Below, one piece after another: positions 42,178 to 50,335 of a DNA stretch of 50,335 nt (its first letter is position 1; each line of letters starts with the position of its first letter). Source of the DNA: an uncultured Bacteroides sp. (GTDB taxonomy: Bacteria; Bacteroidota; Bacteroidia; Bacteroidales; Bacteroidaceae). The stretch covers positions 1 to 50,335 of the forward strand of contig CAMOWU010000011.1 in assembly GCA_946628545.1 (NCBI GenBank), read 5' to 3'. The position numbers and the translations under genes are program-made. The notes under the pieces are model-generated. The model was not told the DNA's origin and ran no database searches. It saw only the letters and a list, made by a program, of their open reading frames with translations.

Positions 42178-42226
42178 GGGCGCCAAAACGGACAAATGAA
42201 TCTTTTCATCATCCGTTTTGGCGCCC
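42178..42226. terminator. strong bidirectional hairpin between convergent genes
   Basis: A perfect 15-bp stem (42178-42192 with 42212-42226; arm GGGCGCCAAAACGGA) with a 19-nt loop. It separates the plus-strand TerB cluster from the minus-strand flavodoxin gene; no long T run follows on either side. Confidence 0.7.
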
Positions 42227-42262
42227 GGTTTCAATCTGTTGTGAGATCAATGTCTTCCGGCG

Positions 42263-43093
42263 TTATCTCACCACTTTTGTGAATTCTGGAGCAGCACCGT
42301 CCAAAACTGTCACATAAACCAGCAACTCAGCGGGAGGGGTTGTTGGTTCCATTCCCTCGCGTGGAAGGTCCTCTGCACCAAATAAATACTCCATGCCACC
42401 AGGGATGCTGCGTACTGCCACCGTCTTGGCTTTGGCGTGAAGCATTGCGTAGTCGCCAACAGCGGCGTCGAAGATGGCCGACTCATCCTCGCTCACAGCA
42501 TGAGCCTCGGAAAAATCAGCCAGTGGAGTGACTGTGCCCTCAATCCATCCGCCTGACTTCAGGAAATAGTCAATCTCCTGAGGTGCAGCAGATACTCGAG
42601 CGGTGCGTACCCCGTAGCCTGGCAGAACCTCTGCCTTGGGCTCCTTGGCCGCCAAATCTTTCGCGCTCGACTCTAAACCGCCGCTGCCGAAGGTGCAGAA
42701 GGGAACAACTTTCTTACCACTGAGGTCTATCTGCTCCAGAAGGGCGGCAATAGGTGGTGCGTAGGTGCCGAACCAAATGGGATAGCCCAGGAAAATGATG
42801 TCGTACTTAGAAAGGTCGCTCTTCAAGGGTTTGAGTTCGGGCAGAGTGCCTGCCTCACGTTCTTGCATGCAGCGGGCAATGGTGGCGTTGAAGTCACCGT
42901 CGTAGGGATTCACCAGTTCTATTTCCTCCTGGTCTGCACCAAGTTTGGTCGCCATCTCCTGCGCCACGGTCTTTGTGTTGGAGGTCTGGGAATAGTAGAG
43001 CACAAGCGCCTTGGGGGCTTCTTTCTTCTGAACACAGCCTGTGGCTGTCAACAACAAGGCTATCAAAGCCGAAAGCAATTTGAATGTTTTCAT
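42263..43093 (-). CDS. flavodoxin-domain lipoprotein
   Basis: 276 residues with a lipoprotein signal (LIALLLTATGC, cysteine 20) and then a flavodoxin fold: LVLYYSQTSNTKTVAQEM binds the FMN phosphate, and IIFLGYPIWFGTYAPPI and PFCTFGSGGLESSAKDL complete the flavin site. It is related to the Flavodoxin_4 group, usually cytosolic; a lipid anchor outside the cytoplasm is less common. About 90 residues follow the flavodoxin domain (from SEAHAVSEDESAIF), ending in LLVYVTVLDGAAPEF; this tail is not part of the standard fold. I start at 43093 because it opens the signal; upstream in-frame codons are AT-rich leader. A TATCTTTG box lies about 35 bp upstream. Confidence 0.85.
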   Translation of the reverse strand: MKTFKLLSALIALLLTATGCVQKKEAPKALVLYYSQTSNTKTVAQEMATKLGADQEEIELVNPYDGDFNATIARCMQEREAGTLPELKPLKSDLSKYDIIFLGYPIWFGTYAPPIAALLEQIDLSGKKVVPFCTFGSGGLESSAKDLAAKEPKAEVLPGYGVRTARVSAAPQEIDYFLKSGGWIEGTVTPLADFSEAHAVSEDESAIFDAAVGDYAMLHAKAKTVAVRSIPGGMEYLFGAEDLPREGMEPTTPPAELLVYVTVLDGAAPEFTKVVR

Positions 43094-43124
43094 AAGCAAT
43101 ATTTTAGATAAATGATATTGAAGG

Positions 43125-43132
43125 CAAAGATA
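43125..43132 (-). promoter_or_regulatory. -7 box of the flavodoxin lipoprotein promoter
   Basis: The minus strand reads TATCTTTG, a full TAnnTTTG match, with an expected leader of about 25 nt. It also confirms the start at 43093 rather than the ATG at 43285. Confidence 0.5.
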
Positions 43133-43250
43133 TTCATTCTCAACGAAAAAATAGGTAAAGAAAAACAAAAATCTTTCAGCTTCCCGCTTTTTTCTTACAT
43201 CTCGTCGGCAGAAATAATCACATTTCTCTTCAACAAAAATACAGAAAAAA

Positions 43251-43282
43251 TTTGGTAGTTCAAAAAATAGGTTGTACCTTTG
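43251..43282 (+). promoter_or_regulatory. promoter of tRNA-Val
   Basis: TTTG (43251-43254), a 20-bp spacer and TACCTTTG (43275-43282): both elements match the Bacteroidota consensus exactly. The tRNA begins 18 bp after the -7 box. Confidence 0.75.
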
Positions 43283-43299
43283 CATCCGAATTTTGACAT

Positions 43300-43377
43300 A
43301 GGGGCGTAGCCCAGCTGGTTTAGAGCGCTGCAGTCACATTGCAGAGGTCATCGGTTCGAACCCGATCGTCCCTACCA
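43300..43377 (+). tRNA. tRNA-Val (anticodon CAC)
   Basis: A 78-base cloverleaf with encoded CCA (43375-43377). Acceptor arm AGGGGCG pairs with CGTCCCT; the anticodon stem CTGCA/TGCAG holds the loop GTCACAT, with anticodon CAC (reads GTG, Val). The T arm is ATCGG-TTCGAAC-CCGAT. The D arm has one mismatch (GCCC against GAGC). Confidence 0.92.
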
Positions 43378-43381
43378 ACGG

Positions 43382-43409
43382 AAAAGGAGCATCTCGGTGC
43401 TCCTTTTTT
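43382..43409 (+). terminator. terminator of tRNA-Val
   Basis: Arms 43382-43391 (AAAAGGAGCA) and 43398-43407 (TGCTCCTTTT), 6-nt loop, ending in a run of six T. It stands between the tRNA and the ABC-F gene. Confidence 0.8.
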
Positions 43410-43483
43410 GGTAAATGGCATATTCAGAGTTTATTCATCACCCCCATTTCGCCTGTAAAAACAGCAAGCAAAACAGCAACGAC

Positions 43484-45454
43484 ATGATATCAGTAGAAAA
43501 TCTCAGTGTGGAATTCAGTGCGGTCCCCCTTTTCAGCGGAGCCAGTTTCGTCGTCAATAGTGGCGACAGAATAGCCCTCGTGGGGAAGAACGGCGCAGGA
43601 AAATCCACCATGCTCAAAATCATAGCCGGCTTGCAGAACCCTACATCGGGAGTGGTAGCCAGACAGAAGGAATGCACTATCGGGTATCTACCGCAGGTCA
43701 TGGTGCTCAGCGACAACCATACGGTCATGGAAGAGGCGGAGACCGCTTTCGAGCATGTCAGGCAGATGCAGGCCAAGCTCGACGAGATGAACCACCTGAT
43801 GATGCAGCGTACGGACTATGAATCCGATGACTATATGGCGCTTGTGGATAAATATACACACTTGAATGAGCGTTTCAACATGCTGGGTGGAAACAACTAC
43901 AGGGCTGAGCTCGAACGGACACTTCAGGGACTGGGATTCAGAAGGGACGACTTCGACCGTCCCACATCGGAATTCAGTGGTGGATGGAGAATGAGAATAG
44001 AGCTTGCCAAACTGCTGCTCATGCACCCTGATTTGCTGTTGCTCGACGAGCCTACCAACCACCTCGACATCGGTTCCATACAGTGGTTGGAGCAGTTCCT
44101 CGCCTCACGGGCAAACGCGGTCATTCTGGTCAGCCACGACAGGGCGTTTATCAATAATGTGACCAACCGCACCATCGAAATATCGTGTGGCAGGATCAAT
44201 GACTACAAGGTCAAATACGACGAGTATGTCGTGCTCAGACAGCAGAGGCATGAACAGCAGATGAGAGCCTATGAGAACCAGCAAAAAGAGATTGCCGACA
44301 TCAAGGACTTCATCGAACGCTTCAGGTACAAGCCCACGAAGTCCAATCAGGTACAGAGCAGAATCAAGCAACTGGAAAAAATAGTGCCAGTGGAGGTGGA
44401 TGAGGTGGACAATGCGTCCATGCACATCAAGTTCCCTCCATGTCTCAGGAGTGGCGACTATCCTGTCATCTGCAAGGATGTTGCCAAGTCCTATGGCAAC
44501 CATCTCGTCTTCCACGATGTCAACCTTACCATCAAAAGGGGGGAGAAAGTGGCGTTTGTGGGCAACAACGGAGAGGGTAAGTCAACGCTCGTCAAGTGCA
44601 TCATGGGTGAGATTCCTTTCGAGGGTGAACTCAAAGTAGGACACAACGTCCAGATTGGATATTTCGCACAGAACCAAGCACAACTGCTCGATGGAAGCAT
44701 CACTGTTTTCGACACCATCGACAGAGTGGCGCGGGGGGAGATGCGGCTCAAGATCAGAGATATTCTGGGTGCTTTCATGTTCGGAGGAGAAGCAAGCGAC
44801 AAATTCGTCAAAGTGCTCTCTGGAGGGGAAAGAAGCAGGTTGGCCATGATTCGACTGCTGCTCGAACCCGTCAATTTCCTGATTCTCGATGAACCTACCA
44901 ACCATCTCGACATGAAGTCGAAGGATGTGCTCAAAGAGGCTATCCGTGATTTCGACGGGACGGTTATCGTCGTCAGCCACGACCGTGACTTCCTCGATGG
45001 GCTCGTTGAGAAAGTGTATGAGTTTGGTGGAGGAAAAGTCAGGGAGCACCTCGGAGGTATCTATGATTTCCTGCAGAAAAAACAAATAGAATCTCTCGAG
45101 CAACTGCAGTCGAGCATGTCCTCAGCGGGCAGTCCGTCAACAAGTTCTGCGCCCAAGGAAGATCATCCGCAAACAGATACGGCCGCAACTCAGGGCAAGC
45201 AATCATATCTGCAGATGAAGGAAAGGACGAAGGTGCAGAGGAAACTGGAGAAAGAGGTGGAGGAATACGAGAAGCGGGTGATGGAACTCGAAGACCGTAT
45301 CGCTGAAGTAGAAGCTCAGCTCTCCACACCTGAAGGGGCGCAGAAAACCGATCTCTTCACTCTGCATGCCGACCTGAAAACTCAATTGCAGCAGGCGGAA
45401 GAGAATTGGGAAAAAGCAGTGTCCGCTCTCGAGGATTTCCAAAGCGAAGCATGA
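43484..45454 (+). CDS. ABC-F family ATPase
   Basis: 656 residues with two ABC domains and no membrane part, the ABC-F plan; members act on the ribosome in translation control or antibiotic protection. Domain 1 has Walker A LVGKNGAGKST, signature EFSGGWRMR and Walker B LLLLDEPTNHLD. Domain 2 has FVGNNGEGKST, VLSGGERSR and NFLILDEPTNHLD. Both catalytic glutamates and both switch histidines (VSHDRAF, VSHDRDF) are present. The linker holds the charged ribosome-facing helices (YENQQKEIADIKDFIERFRY, then KPTKSNQVQSR). A C-terminal coiled coil (about 580-655) follows. The start at 43484 (MISVENLSVEF) is chosen over 43415. Housekeeping Uup/YheS-like rather than a resistance form seems likely. Confidence 0.9.
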   Translation: MISVENLSVEFSAVPLFSGASFVVNSGDRIALVGKNGAGKSTMLKIIAGLQNPTSGVVARQKECTIGYLPQVMVLSDNHTVMEEAETAFEHVRQMQAKLDEMNHLMMQRTDYESDDYMALVDKYTHLNERFNMLGGNNYRAELERTLQGLGFRRDDFDRPTSEFSGGWRMRIELAKLLLMHPDLLLLDEPTNHLDIGSIQWLEQFLASRANAVILVSHDRAFINNVTNRTIEISCGRINDYKVKYDEYVVLRQQRHEQQMRAYENQQKEIADIKDFIERFRYKPTKSNQVQSRIKQLEKIVPVEVDEVDNASMHIKFPPCLRSGDYPVICKDVAKSYGNHLVFHDVNLTIKRGEKVAFVGNNGEGKSTLVKCIMGEIPFEGELKVGHNVQIGYFAQNQAQLLDGSITVFDTIDRVARGEMRLKIRDILGAFMFGGEASDKFVKVLSGGERSRLAMIRLLLEPVNFLILDEPTNHLDMKSKDVLKEAIRDFDGTVIVVSHDRDFLDGLVEKVYEFGGGKVREHLGGIYDFLQKKQIESLEQLQSSMSSAGSPSTSSAPKEDHPQTDTAATQGKQSYLQMKERTKVQRKLEKEVEEYEKRVMELEDRIAEVEAQLSTPEGAQKTDLFTLHADLKTQLQQAEENWEKAVSALEDFQSEA

Positions 45455-45471
45455 ACTAAGCACCCTTTTGC

Positions 45472-45542
45472 CTCTATAGCCTCTATAGCTTCTATAGTAT
45501 CTATAGCATCTATAGTATCTATAGCATCTATAGCGTCTATCT
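45472..45542. repeat. array of 9-bp repeats (unit ATCTATAGC)
   Basis: Seven 9-bp units (CTCTATAGC, TTCTATAGT, ATCTATAGC and variants) plus a partial one, between the ABC-F stop and the M13 peptidase. The unit is the reverse complement of that in the 16646-16724 array. Confidence 0.9.
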
Positions 45543-45575
45543 AAAAAGAAACCAACAACTCAAAATATACCAACA

Positions 45576-47606
45576 ATGAAAAAACTCTTAATGATTTCCG
45601 CTATGATGGCAACATCAATCGTTGCCAGCGCCCAGACACAAGGCATTGGCATCCATCTGGACAACATGAACCCAAGCGTTGATCCAGGTACCGATTTCTA
45701 TCAGTATGCCTGCGGAGGGTGGATCGCCAACAACCCCCTCGCACCCGAGTATTCACGATTCGGCAGCTTCGACATGGTGTCGGAGAACAACCGTAAGCAA
45801 ATTCGTGAACTGATTGAAGGATTGGCAAACACACAGCATGAAAAGGGTTCTGTGGCACAGAAAATAGGCGACCTCTACGCCATGATGATGGACTCCGTGC
45901 GCCAGAACAAAGATGGCGTCAAACCCATCCTCGCTGACCTCAAGGCTATTGAGGACATCAATGACCGTGATGCACTCAAAAAACATTTGGTGGCCACTTC
46001 GCTCACATCAGGACGTCTGCCATTCGGAATGTATCTTGAGGCCGACATGATGGACAGCAAGAAGAATATGTTGCAGTTCGCTCAAAGCGGTCTGTCGCTC
46101 GGACAAAAGGAATATTATCTCAACGACGATGAGGCTACTGTCAAGATCCGTGAGGCCTTCAAGAAGCATGTTGTCAACTTCTTCAAACTTGTTGGTTACA
46201 ACGAGAATGTGGCTACACAGAAGATGAACAACATCATGGAACTGGAGACACGTCTGGCCAAGGCGCACAAGAGCCGTGTGGAACTGCGCGATCCTGCTTC
46301 CAACTACCATAAGATGAGTTACGATGAACTCAAGAAGCAGTATCAAGGCATAGATTGGGATGAGCTTTGCCGTGTCAATTTCATGGATCCAGCCCTTGTG
46401 GGTGATGTGTCGGTAGGACAGCTCGAGGCCATGAAAGAAGGTATCGACATCCTCAACGACGCACCACTTCAGCAAATCAAGGACTGGGCTCAGTTCTCGA
46501 TCATCAGCGGAGCGGCTTCTATCCTTGGCGACGAGATGTATGCTGAGTCGTTCGACTTTAACGGACGCGTGATGTCAGGACGCAAGGAGCAGCAGGCTCG
46601 CTGGAAGCGTTCGGTCAAAGCCGTCAATAGTGTTCTTGGTGAGGCTGTCGGCCAAATGTATGTGGAGAAGTATTTCCCGCCAGAGAATAAAATCCGCATG
46701 ATGCAACTGGTCAAGAACCTGCAGATTGCGCTCTCGCAGCGTATCGACGCTCAGGAATGGATGAGCGACAGCACCAAGCAGTATGCCAAGGAGAAACTTT
46801 CGGCTTTCTATGTGAAAATCGGTTACCCCGACAAGTGGCGCGACTATTCGGCACTCAACATCGACCCTCAACTCTCGCTCTATGAGAACATGAAGGCGGT
46901 ATCTATCTGGGCTTCAAAAGACGAGGCAGAACGTAAGTTCAACAAGCCTGTGGATCCGGATGAGTGGTATATGACTCCGCAGACGGTCAACGCTTACTAC
47001 AACCCGACGACCAACGAAATCTGCTTCCCTGCCGGAATCCTGCAGTATCCTTTCTTCGACATGCAGGCCGACGATGCCTTCAACTATGGTGCCATCGGTG
47101 TGGTCATCGGACATGAGATGACTCACGGATTCGACGATCAGGGACGACAGTTTGACAAGGAAGGTAACTTCCGCGACTGGTGGGCTCAGGGCGACGGCGA
47201 CAAGTTCAAGGAGCGTGCCAAGGTCATGTCGGACTTCTTCGACAACATCAAGGTGCTGCCCGACCTCAATGCCAATGGTTCACTCACACTGGGTGAGAAC
47301 CTCGCTGACCACGGTGGACTGCAGGTGGCTTACGCTGCTTTCAAGAACGCCACACAGAACAAACCTTTGAAGAAGGTGGAGGGACTGACTCCTGAACAGC
47401 GTTTCTTCCTTGCTTACGCCAATGTGTGGGCGCAGAACATCACAACGGAGGAGATCCGCAACCTCACCAACCGCGATCCACACGCTCTGGGCGAATGGCG
47501 CGTCAATGGTGCTCTTCCACATATCGATGCCTGGTACGACGCTTTCGGCATCAAGAAGGATGCTAAACTCTTTGTCCCCAAAAAGGAGCGCGTCACCATC
47601 TGGTAA
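45576..47606 (+). CDS. M13-family zinc metallopeptidase (PepO/neprilysin-like)
   Basis: A 676-residue secreted or periplasmic endopeptidase that cleaves short peptides. The signal peptide is MKKLLMISAMMATSIVASAQ. The zinc site is H513-E-M-T-H517 in VIGHEMTHGFDDQGRQFD, with the third ligand E574 and the aspartate D578 in GENLADHGGLQVAY. The conserved NAYYNPTTNEICFPAGILQ segment lies upstream. The N-terminal helical half starts NMNPSVDPGTDFYQYACGGW, a standard family opening. The length is normal for M13. It follows the 9-bp array with its own start; a clear terminator lies after it. Confidence 0.95.
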   Translation: MKKLLMISAMMATSIVASAQTQGIGIHLDNMNPSVDPGTDFYQYACGGWIANNPLAPEYSRFGSFDMVSENNRKQIRELIEGLANTQHEKGSVAQKIGDLYAMMMDSVRQNKDGVKPILADLKAIEDINDRDALKKHLVATSLTSGRLPFGMYLEADMMDSKKNMLQFAQSGLSLGQKEYYLNDDEATVKIREAFKKHVVNFFKLVGYNENVATQKMNNIMELETRLAKAHKSRVELRDPASNYHKMSYDELKKQYQGIDWDELCRVNFMDPALVGDVSVGQLEAMKEGIDILNDAPLQQIKDWAQFSIISGAASILGDEMYAESFDFNGRVMSGRKEQQARWKRSVKAVNSVLGEAVGQMYVEKYFPPENKIRMMQLVKNLQIALSQRIDAQEWMSDSTKQYAKEKLSAFYVKIGYPDKWRDYSALNIDPQLSLYENMKAVSIWASKDEAERKFNKPVDPDEWYMTPQTVNAYYNPTTNEICFPAGILQYPFFDMQADDAFNYGAIGVVIGHEMTHGFDDQGRQFDKEGNFRDWWAQGDGDKFKERAKVMSDFFDNIKVLPDLNANGSLTLGENLADHGGLQVAYAAFKNATQNKPLKKVEGLTPEQRFFLAYANVWAQNITTEEIRNLTNRDPHALGEWRVNGALPHIDAWYDAFGIKKDAKLFVPKKERVTIW

Positions 47607-47631
47607 TCATCTCGCATCTTCCTGTTTTTAT

Positions 47632-47662
47632 AAGGGCCGTGGATTCATCCACGGCCCTTTAT
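47632..47662 (+). terminator. terminator of the M13 peptidase gene
   Basis: A perfect 12-bp stem (47632-47643 with 47648-47659; arm AAGGGCCGTGGA), 4-nt loop, T-rich on both sides. It lies 26 bp after the stop codon. Confidence 0.85.
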
Positions 47663-47705
47663 TCTTAATAAATGTTAATTTGTTTTATTTTGTTAGTACT
47701 TTGTA

Positions 47706-47736
47706 TTGCAAGGTACTATAAAAGTGTGTATCTTTG
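47706..47736 (+). promoter_or_regulatory. promoter of the PspC/PadR operon
   Basis: TTG (47706-47708), a 20-bp spacer and TATCTTTG (47729-47736), a full -7 match. The leader is then about 97 nt. Confidence 0.7.
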
Positions 47737-47741
47737 CCAGC

Positions 47742-47798
47742 GAAATGGAACGTATCCGGCCGGTACGTTTCGTTTCAAACCCATTTTCGCGAGATGGG
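47742..47798 (+). promoter_or_regulatory. structured leader / possible PadR operator
   Basis: AACGTA (47749-47754) and TACGTT (47764-47769) form an inverted repeat around the self-complementary CCGGCCGG; a second stem CCCAT/ATGGG follows (47780-47784 with 47794-47798). The first lies just past the predicted transcription start, a good place for a repressor such as the PadR protein of this operon. Confidence 0.4.
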
Positions 47799-47839
47799 AC
47801 AACAAACAGAATGTATCATCTATAAACATCTTTATCATT

Positions 47840-48037
47840 ATGACACAGAAAAGATTATATCGTTCAAAGGACACAAAAGTGTTGGGTGGAGTTTGTGGAG
47901 GACTCGCTGAATATTTCGATATCGATCCCACACTCGTGAGACTGGCGTACGTACTGCTTGAGTTCTGCACTGCTTTCTTCCCAGGCATCCTCCTCTACAT
48001 CGTAGCTTGGATCATCGTACCCGAAAAGAATGCCTGA
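47840..48037 (+). CDS. small PspC-domain protein
   Basis: 65 residues: a PspC domain, KRLYRSKDTKVLGGVCGGLAEYFDIDPTLVR (here in pieces: KRLYRSKDTK, VLGGVCGGLAEYF, DIDPTLVRLAYVLLE), and a membrane helix (FFPGILLYIVAWIIV). PspC proteins are linked to the envelope stress response. I start at the ATG at 47840 because the domain begins right there; an upstream in-frame ATG at 47672 lies before the promoter. It is the first gene of an operon with a PadR repressor and a larger PspC protein. Confidence 0.88.
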   Translation: MTQKRLYRSKDTKVLGGVCGGLAEYFDIDPTLVRLAYVLLEFCTAFFPGILLYIVAWIIVPEKNA

Positions 48038-48076
48038 CGAGAATATTCATAGTGAATCATCTAAGAATTAAATGCT

Positions 48077-48418
48077 ATGAATGTCGATAACGCAAAATCC
48101 CAAATGAGGAAAGGGATGCTCGAGTACTGCATCATGTTGCTGCTGCGCGACCAGTCATGCTATGTCTCCGACATCATCCAGCAACTCAAGGAAGCAGAAC
48201 TGCTCGTAGTCGAGGGCACCCTTTACCCATTGCTGACACGACTCAAAAACGATGGGTTGCTGTCGTATGAATGGAAGGAAAGTACCCAGGGACCACCCCG
48301 CAAGTACTACATGCTCACCAACCAAGGACAAATCGTCTTGCTACAACTCGATGAAGCCTGGGGTGAAATAGAAAACACCGTAAGTTTACTCCGAGTAAGG
48401 AAAATCACCAACAACTGA
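48077..48418 (+). CDS. PadR-family transcriptional regulator
   Basis: 113 residues with the PadR winged helix: MLEYCIMLLLRDQSCYVSDI, then VEGTLYPLLTRLKNDGLLSYEW and GPPRKYYMLTNQGQ, the wing typical of the family. It is of the short (PadR-s2) type, with a single C-terminal helix for dimerisation. It sits between two PspC genes, 39 bp after one and 13 bp before the other, so it most likely represses its own operon until an envelope signal arrives. The inverted repeat at 47749-47769 is a candidate site. Confidence 0.93.
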   Translation: MNVDNAKSQMRKGMLEYCIMLLLRDQSCYVSDIIQQLKEAELLVVEGTLYPLLTRLKNDGLLSYEWKESTQGPPRKYYMLTNQGQIVLLQLDEAWGEIENTVSLLRVRKITNN

Positions 48419-48431
48419 TCATCACGAAGAA

Positions 48432-50306
48432 ATGAAAAAGAATATCACCATCAACATCTTCGGACAACTCTATGCTTTCGACGAGGATGCTTACGAATTG
48501 CTCAAAAACTACGAGGACTCGCTCCGAAGCGCCTTCAGCAACCAACCTGGAGGGCATGAAATCGCCGACGACATTGAGGCGCGCGTAGCTGAACTGCTCA
48601 ACGAACTGAAAGCCAATGGTGTGGAGGCAATCAATATACAGCATGTGCAGGACATCATCAACCGGATAGGGACACCTCAGGACATCAAGGGGGATGAAGA
48701 GGAGGCTCTAGACGGAGAATCCCAGCAGCAAGACGCGAATCAGAACAGCGGCGAACAGTCTTCCAACCAACAGAACACCAACAAAGCACCTTTCTCTATG
48801 GGGAACAAACGCCTCTATCGCGATGCCAACAACAAGATGCTCGCAGGTGTGCTGGGTGGACTGGCGGGCTATTTCAACCACGACGCCACATTCTGGAGAA
48901 TAGGCTACACAGTGCTGCTGCTCCTCTGTCTGTTCTCATCCTACGGCTTCTTCGACTCTCTGGCTGCGTTTCTCGTCATTGGATATATTGTGCTGGCCGT
49001 ACTACTGCCGGTAGCAAAGACTCCAGAGGACCGACTCAGAATGAAGGGCATGGAGGTCACTCCGCAAAGTCTCGCACAGGAGGTCATGGACGACAGCAAA
49101 AGAATGGAGATGAGAAACGAAAACCAGCAAGTGGTCAATAGGGCAGGGGGGTGCATCCTCAAAGGATGCCTCGTCTCTGTCGGTCTTTTATTCATCATTC
49201 CTTTGGTCCTGCTGCTCATCCTCTTCTTCACCATGCTCTTCCTGCCGACTCAACTCACCGAACTCAATATGTTCTCCAACACGGGCATAGGAGAACTCTT
49301 CACTTCCTCCAGTGCAGGTGCCATTGTCATGACTGTCAGCCTTATCGCCGGACTGGGCATCATCATCTATTGTGTCTTCCATGCGATCATGAGCGGAGCG
49401 GGAAATGTGAAACCCATGGGATTCAAACAACGTCTCTTCTGGCTCATCGCTTGGGTGGTCTGCCTGGCTGCTTTCATCGCTTCTGCCGTCTGGATCAATG
49501 AGAAACTGGTCAAAGCGGCGTATCATATCAGCCGGAACAGCCCTGGCATTCACATCAGTGTCGATGACTACCGCGATAATGGCAACGGAATCTCAATGTC
49601 GGAGGAGGATATGGAGTATTTTGATGATGAGGGATTCCAACTGCTCACAGCCAAGGATTGTGATGGGGAAAGATACACGTATTCGGGACAGCATTACTCG
49701 GGTGATGGCGATGAACGCTACTTTGATGCCTACAACATCAATGGGGGAATGGCCTACCATGCGCAGAAAACGGAATATGTCACCCCCGGTCTCTACCGCC
49801 TCACGGCAGTGGCACGTGCCGACCGAAAGGGGGAGAACGCTGTTTTTGTCTTCGCTCAGACAGATCCAGTAGAAACCAGCGATTCACTGCAGGTGGCCTC
49901 TCAAGGGCAAGACTCGGTGGTGGTCAATGTAGGAAGAGCTGTCAAAGTGTCGGTGGGAAGGCGCAATAAAACGGTAAAAGTGTCTGTTCAATCCAATTCC
50001 ACAACAAAGATGAAACTGGTGCCTGCTTATGGCGATGAAGGAGGATTGCTGAAAGAACAACTGCAGAAGATGGCGGAAAACAACCAACTGCCGGAGTGGG
50101 CCAAGGATGATTTCAATGACATTCTCGCTGCCAACAACGGCAATGGGTATGGATGGAGCATCGTCAGCATCGACAGCATAAGAGTGGCAGACAACCAGAA
50201 AGTGGTTTATGGCATCTCCTCTGACCCTGCGTTCAATGGAGGACACCGCATGACAGGTCAGTGGTTCTCCGCATGCGAGTTCCATCTCGACAGGGTAGGG
50301 GATTGA
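48432..50306 (+). CDS. large PspC-domain membrane protein
   Basis: 624 residues. An N-terminal region (about 1-85, YELLKNYEDSLRSAF, and VAELLNELKANGVEAI) leads through a glutamine/asparagine-rich linker to a PspC domain (KRLYRDANNKMLAGVLGGLAGYF) that is a paralogue of the small protein encoded two genes upstream. At least four membrane helices follow (YTVLLLLCLFSSYGFFD, LVSVGLLFIIPLVLLLILFF, IVMTVSLIAGLGIIIYCVF, LFWLIAWVVCLAAFIASAVW). The last about 260 residues are beta-rich and probably face the periplasm (from NSPGIHISVDDYRDNG). The stop is 29 bp from the window end. The role in envelope stress is known at family level only. Confidence 0.85.
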   Translation: MKKNITINIFGQLYAFDEDAYELLKNYEDSLRSAFSNQPGGHEIADDIEARVAELLNELKANGVEAINIQHVQDIINRIGTPQDIKGDEEEALDGESQQQDANQNSGEQSSNQQNTNKAPFSMGNKRLYRDANNKMLAGVLGGLAGYFNHDATFWRIGYTVLLLLCLFSSYGFFDSLAAFLVIGYIVLAVLLPVAKTPEDRLRMKGMEVTPQSLAQEVMDDSKRMEMRNENQQVVNRAGGCILKGCLVSVGLLFIIPLVLLLILFFTMLFLPTQLTELNMFSNTGIGELFTSSSAGAIVMTVSLIAGLGIIIYCVFHAIMSGAGNVKPMGFKQRLFWLIAWVVCLAAFIASAVWINEKLVKAAYHISRNSPGIHISVDDYRDNGNGISMSEEDMEYFDDEGFQLLTAKDCDGERYTYSGQHYSGDGDERYFDAYNINGGMAYHAQKTEYVTPGLYRLTAVARADRKGENAVFVFAQTDPVETSDSLQVASQGQDSVVVNVGRAVKVSVGRRNKTVKVSVQSNSTTKMKLVPAYGDEGGLLKEQLQKMAENNQLPEWAKDDFNDILAANNGNGYGWSIVSIDSIRVADNQKVVYGISSDPAFNGGHRMTGQWFSACEFHLDRVGD

Positions 50307-50335
50307 CATCCGTCGTCTCCCCATCAGTTCCCATA

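Noticed and set aside
43094..43285. N-terminal extension of the flavodoxin lipoprotein.
   Set aside because: The lipoprotein signal begins at 43093 and a full -7 box lies within the supposed extension.

Overview
The window looks like a chromosomal piece of a Bacteroidota (Bacteroidetes) genome, most likely Prevotella or a close relative. The evidence is repeated -7 boxes of the form TAnnTTTG (several with an upstream TTG/TTTG about 20 bp away), a lack of Shine-Dalgarno sequences, a lysS-gpsA-pgi gene order, membrane-bound AraC-type regulators with periplasmic beta-propellers, OMP_b-brl-type outer-membrane proteins, and secreted proteins ending in a short type-IX-secretion-like tail. No plasmid, phage or transposase gene was seen.

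Left part (1-16.6 kb): an outer-membrane beta-barrel protein, topoisomerase III (topB), a large secreted GH78 alpha-L-rhamnosidase, and, divergent from it, a propeller-sensor/AraC regulator that lacks the usual kinase ATPase and receiver domains. The regulator is followed by a 1662-residue secreted protein with carbohydrate-binding-like modules and a tyrosine-phosphatase domain, then a D-2-hydroxyacid dehydrogenase. The rhamnosidase and regulator probably form a small glycan-response locus; tandem AraC-like half-sites lie between them.

Middle part (16.6-33.5 kb, all minus strand): a tightly overlapping operon of a heterodimeric ABC exporter plus a COG2509-type flavoprotein; a GH31 alpha-xylosidase-like enzyme with an outer-membrane beta-barrel protein; a 0.5-kb non-coding stretch with a REPIN-like inverted repeat; an AT-rich acyltransferase gene that sits between two copies of the last 75 bp of pgi; then pgi, gpsA and lysS. 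No SusC/SusD pair is present.

Right-centre (33.8-42.2 kb, plus strand): a membrane-spanning propeller/AraC regulator followed by a four-gene cluster: a TerB-like protein, a 79-residue membrane protein, a zinc-ribbon membrane protein with a duplicated outer domain, and a 1228-residue membrane-anchored protein of unknown function. I regard this as the best candidate for an undescribed system. A tiny lipoprotein-like frame whose lipobox cysteine codon is TGA, and a strong hairpin, end the cluster.

Right end (42.2-50.3 kb): a flavodoxin-like lipoprotein (minus), a tRNA-Val(CAC) with a textbook promoter and terminator, an ABC-F ATPase, an M13 metallopeptidase, and a PspC / PadR / PspC stress operon with a structured leader. 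Two far-apart intergenic arrays of the same 9-bp repeat (near 16.7 kb and 45.5 kb) and several palindromic repeats are scattered among the genes.
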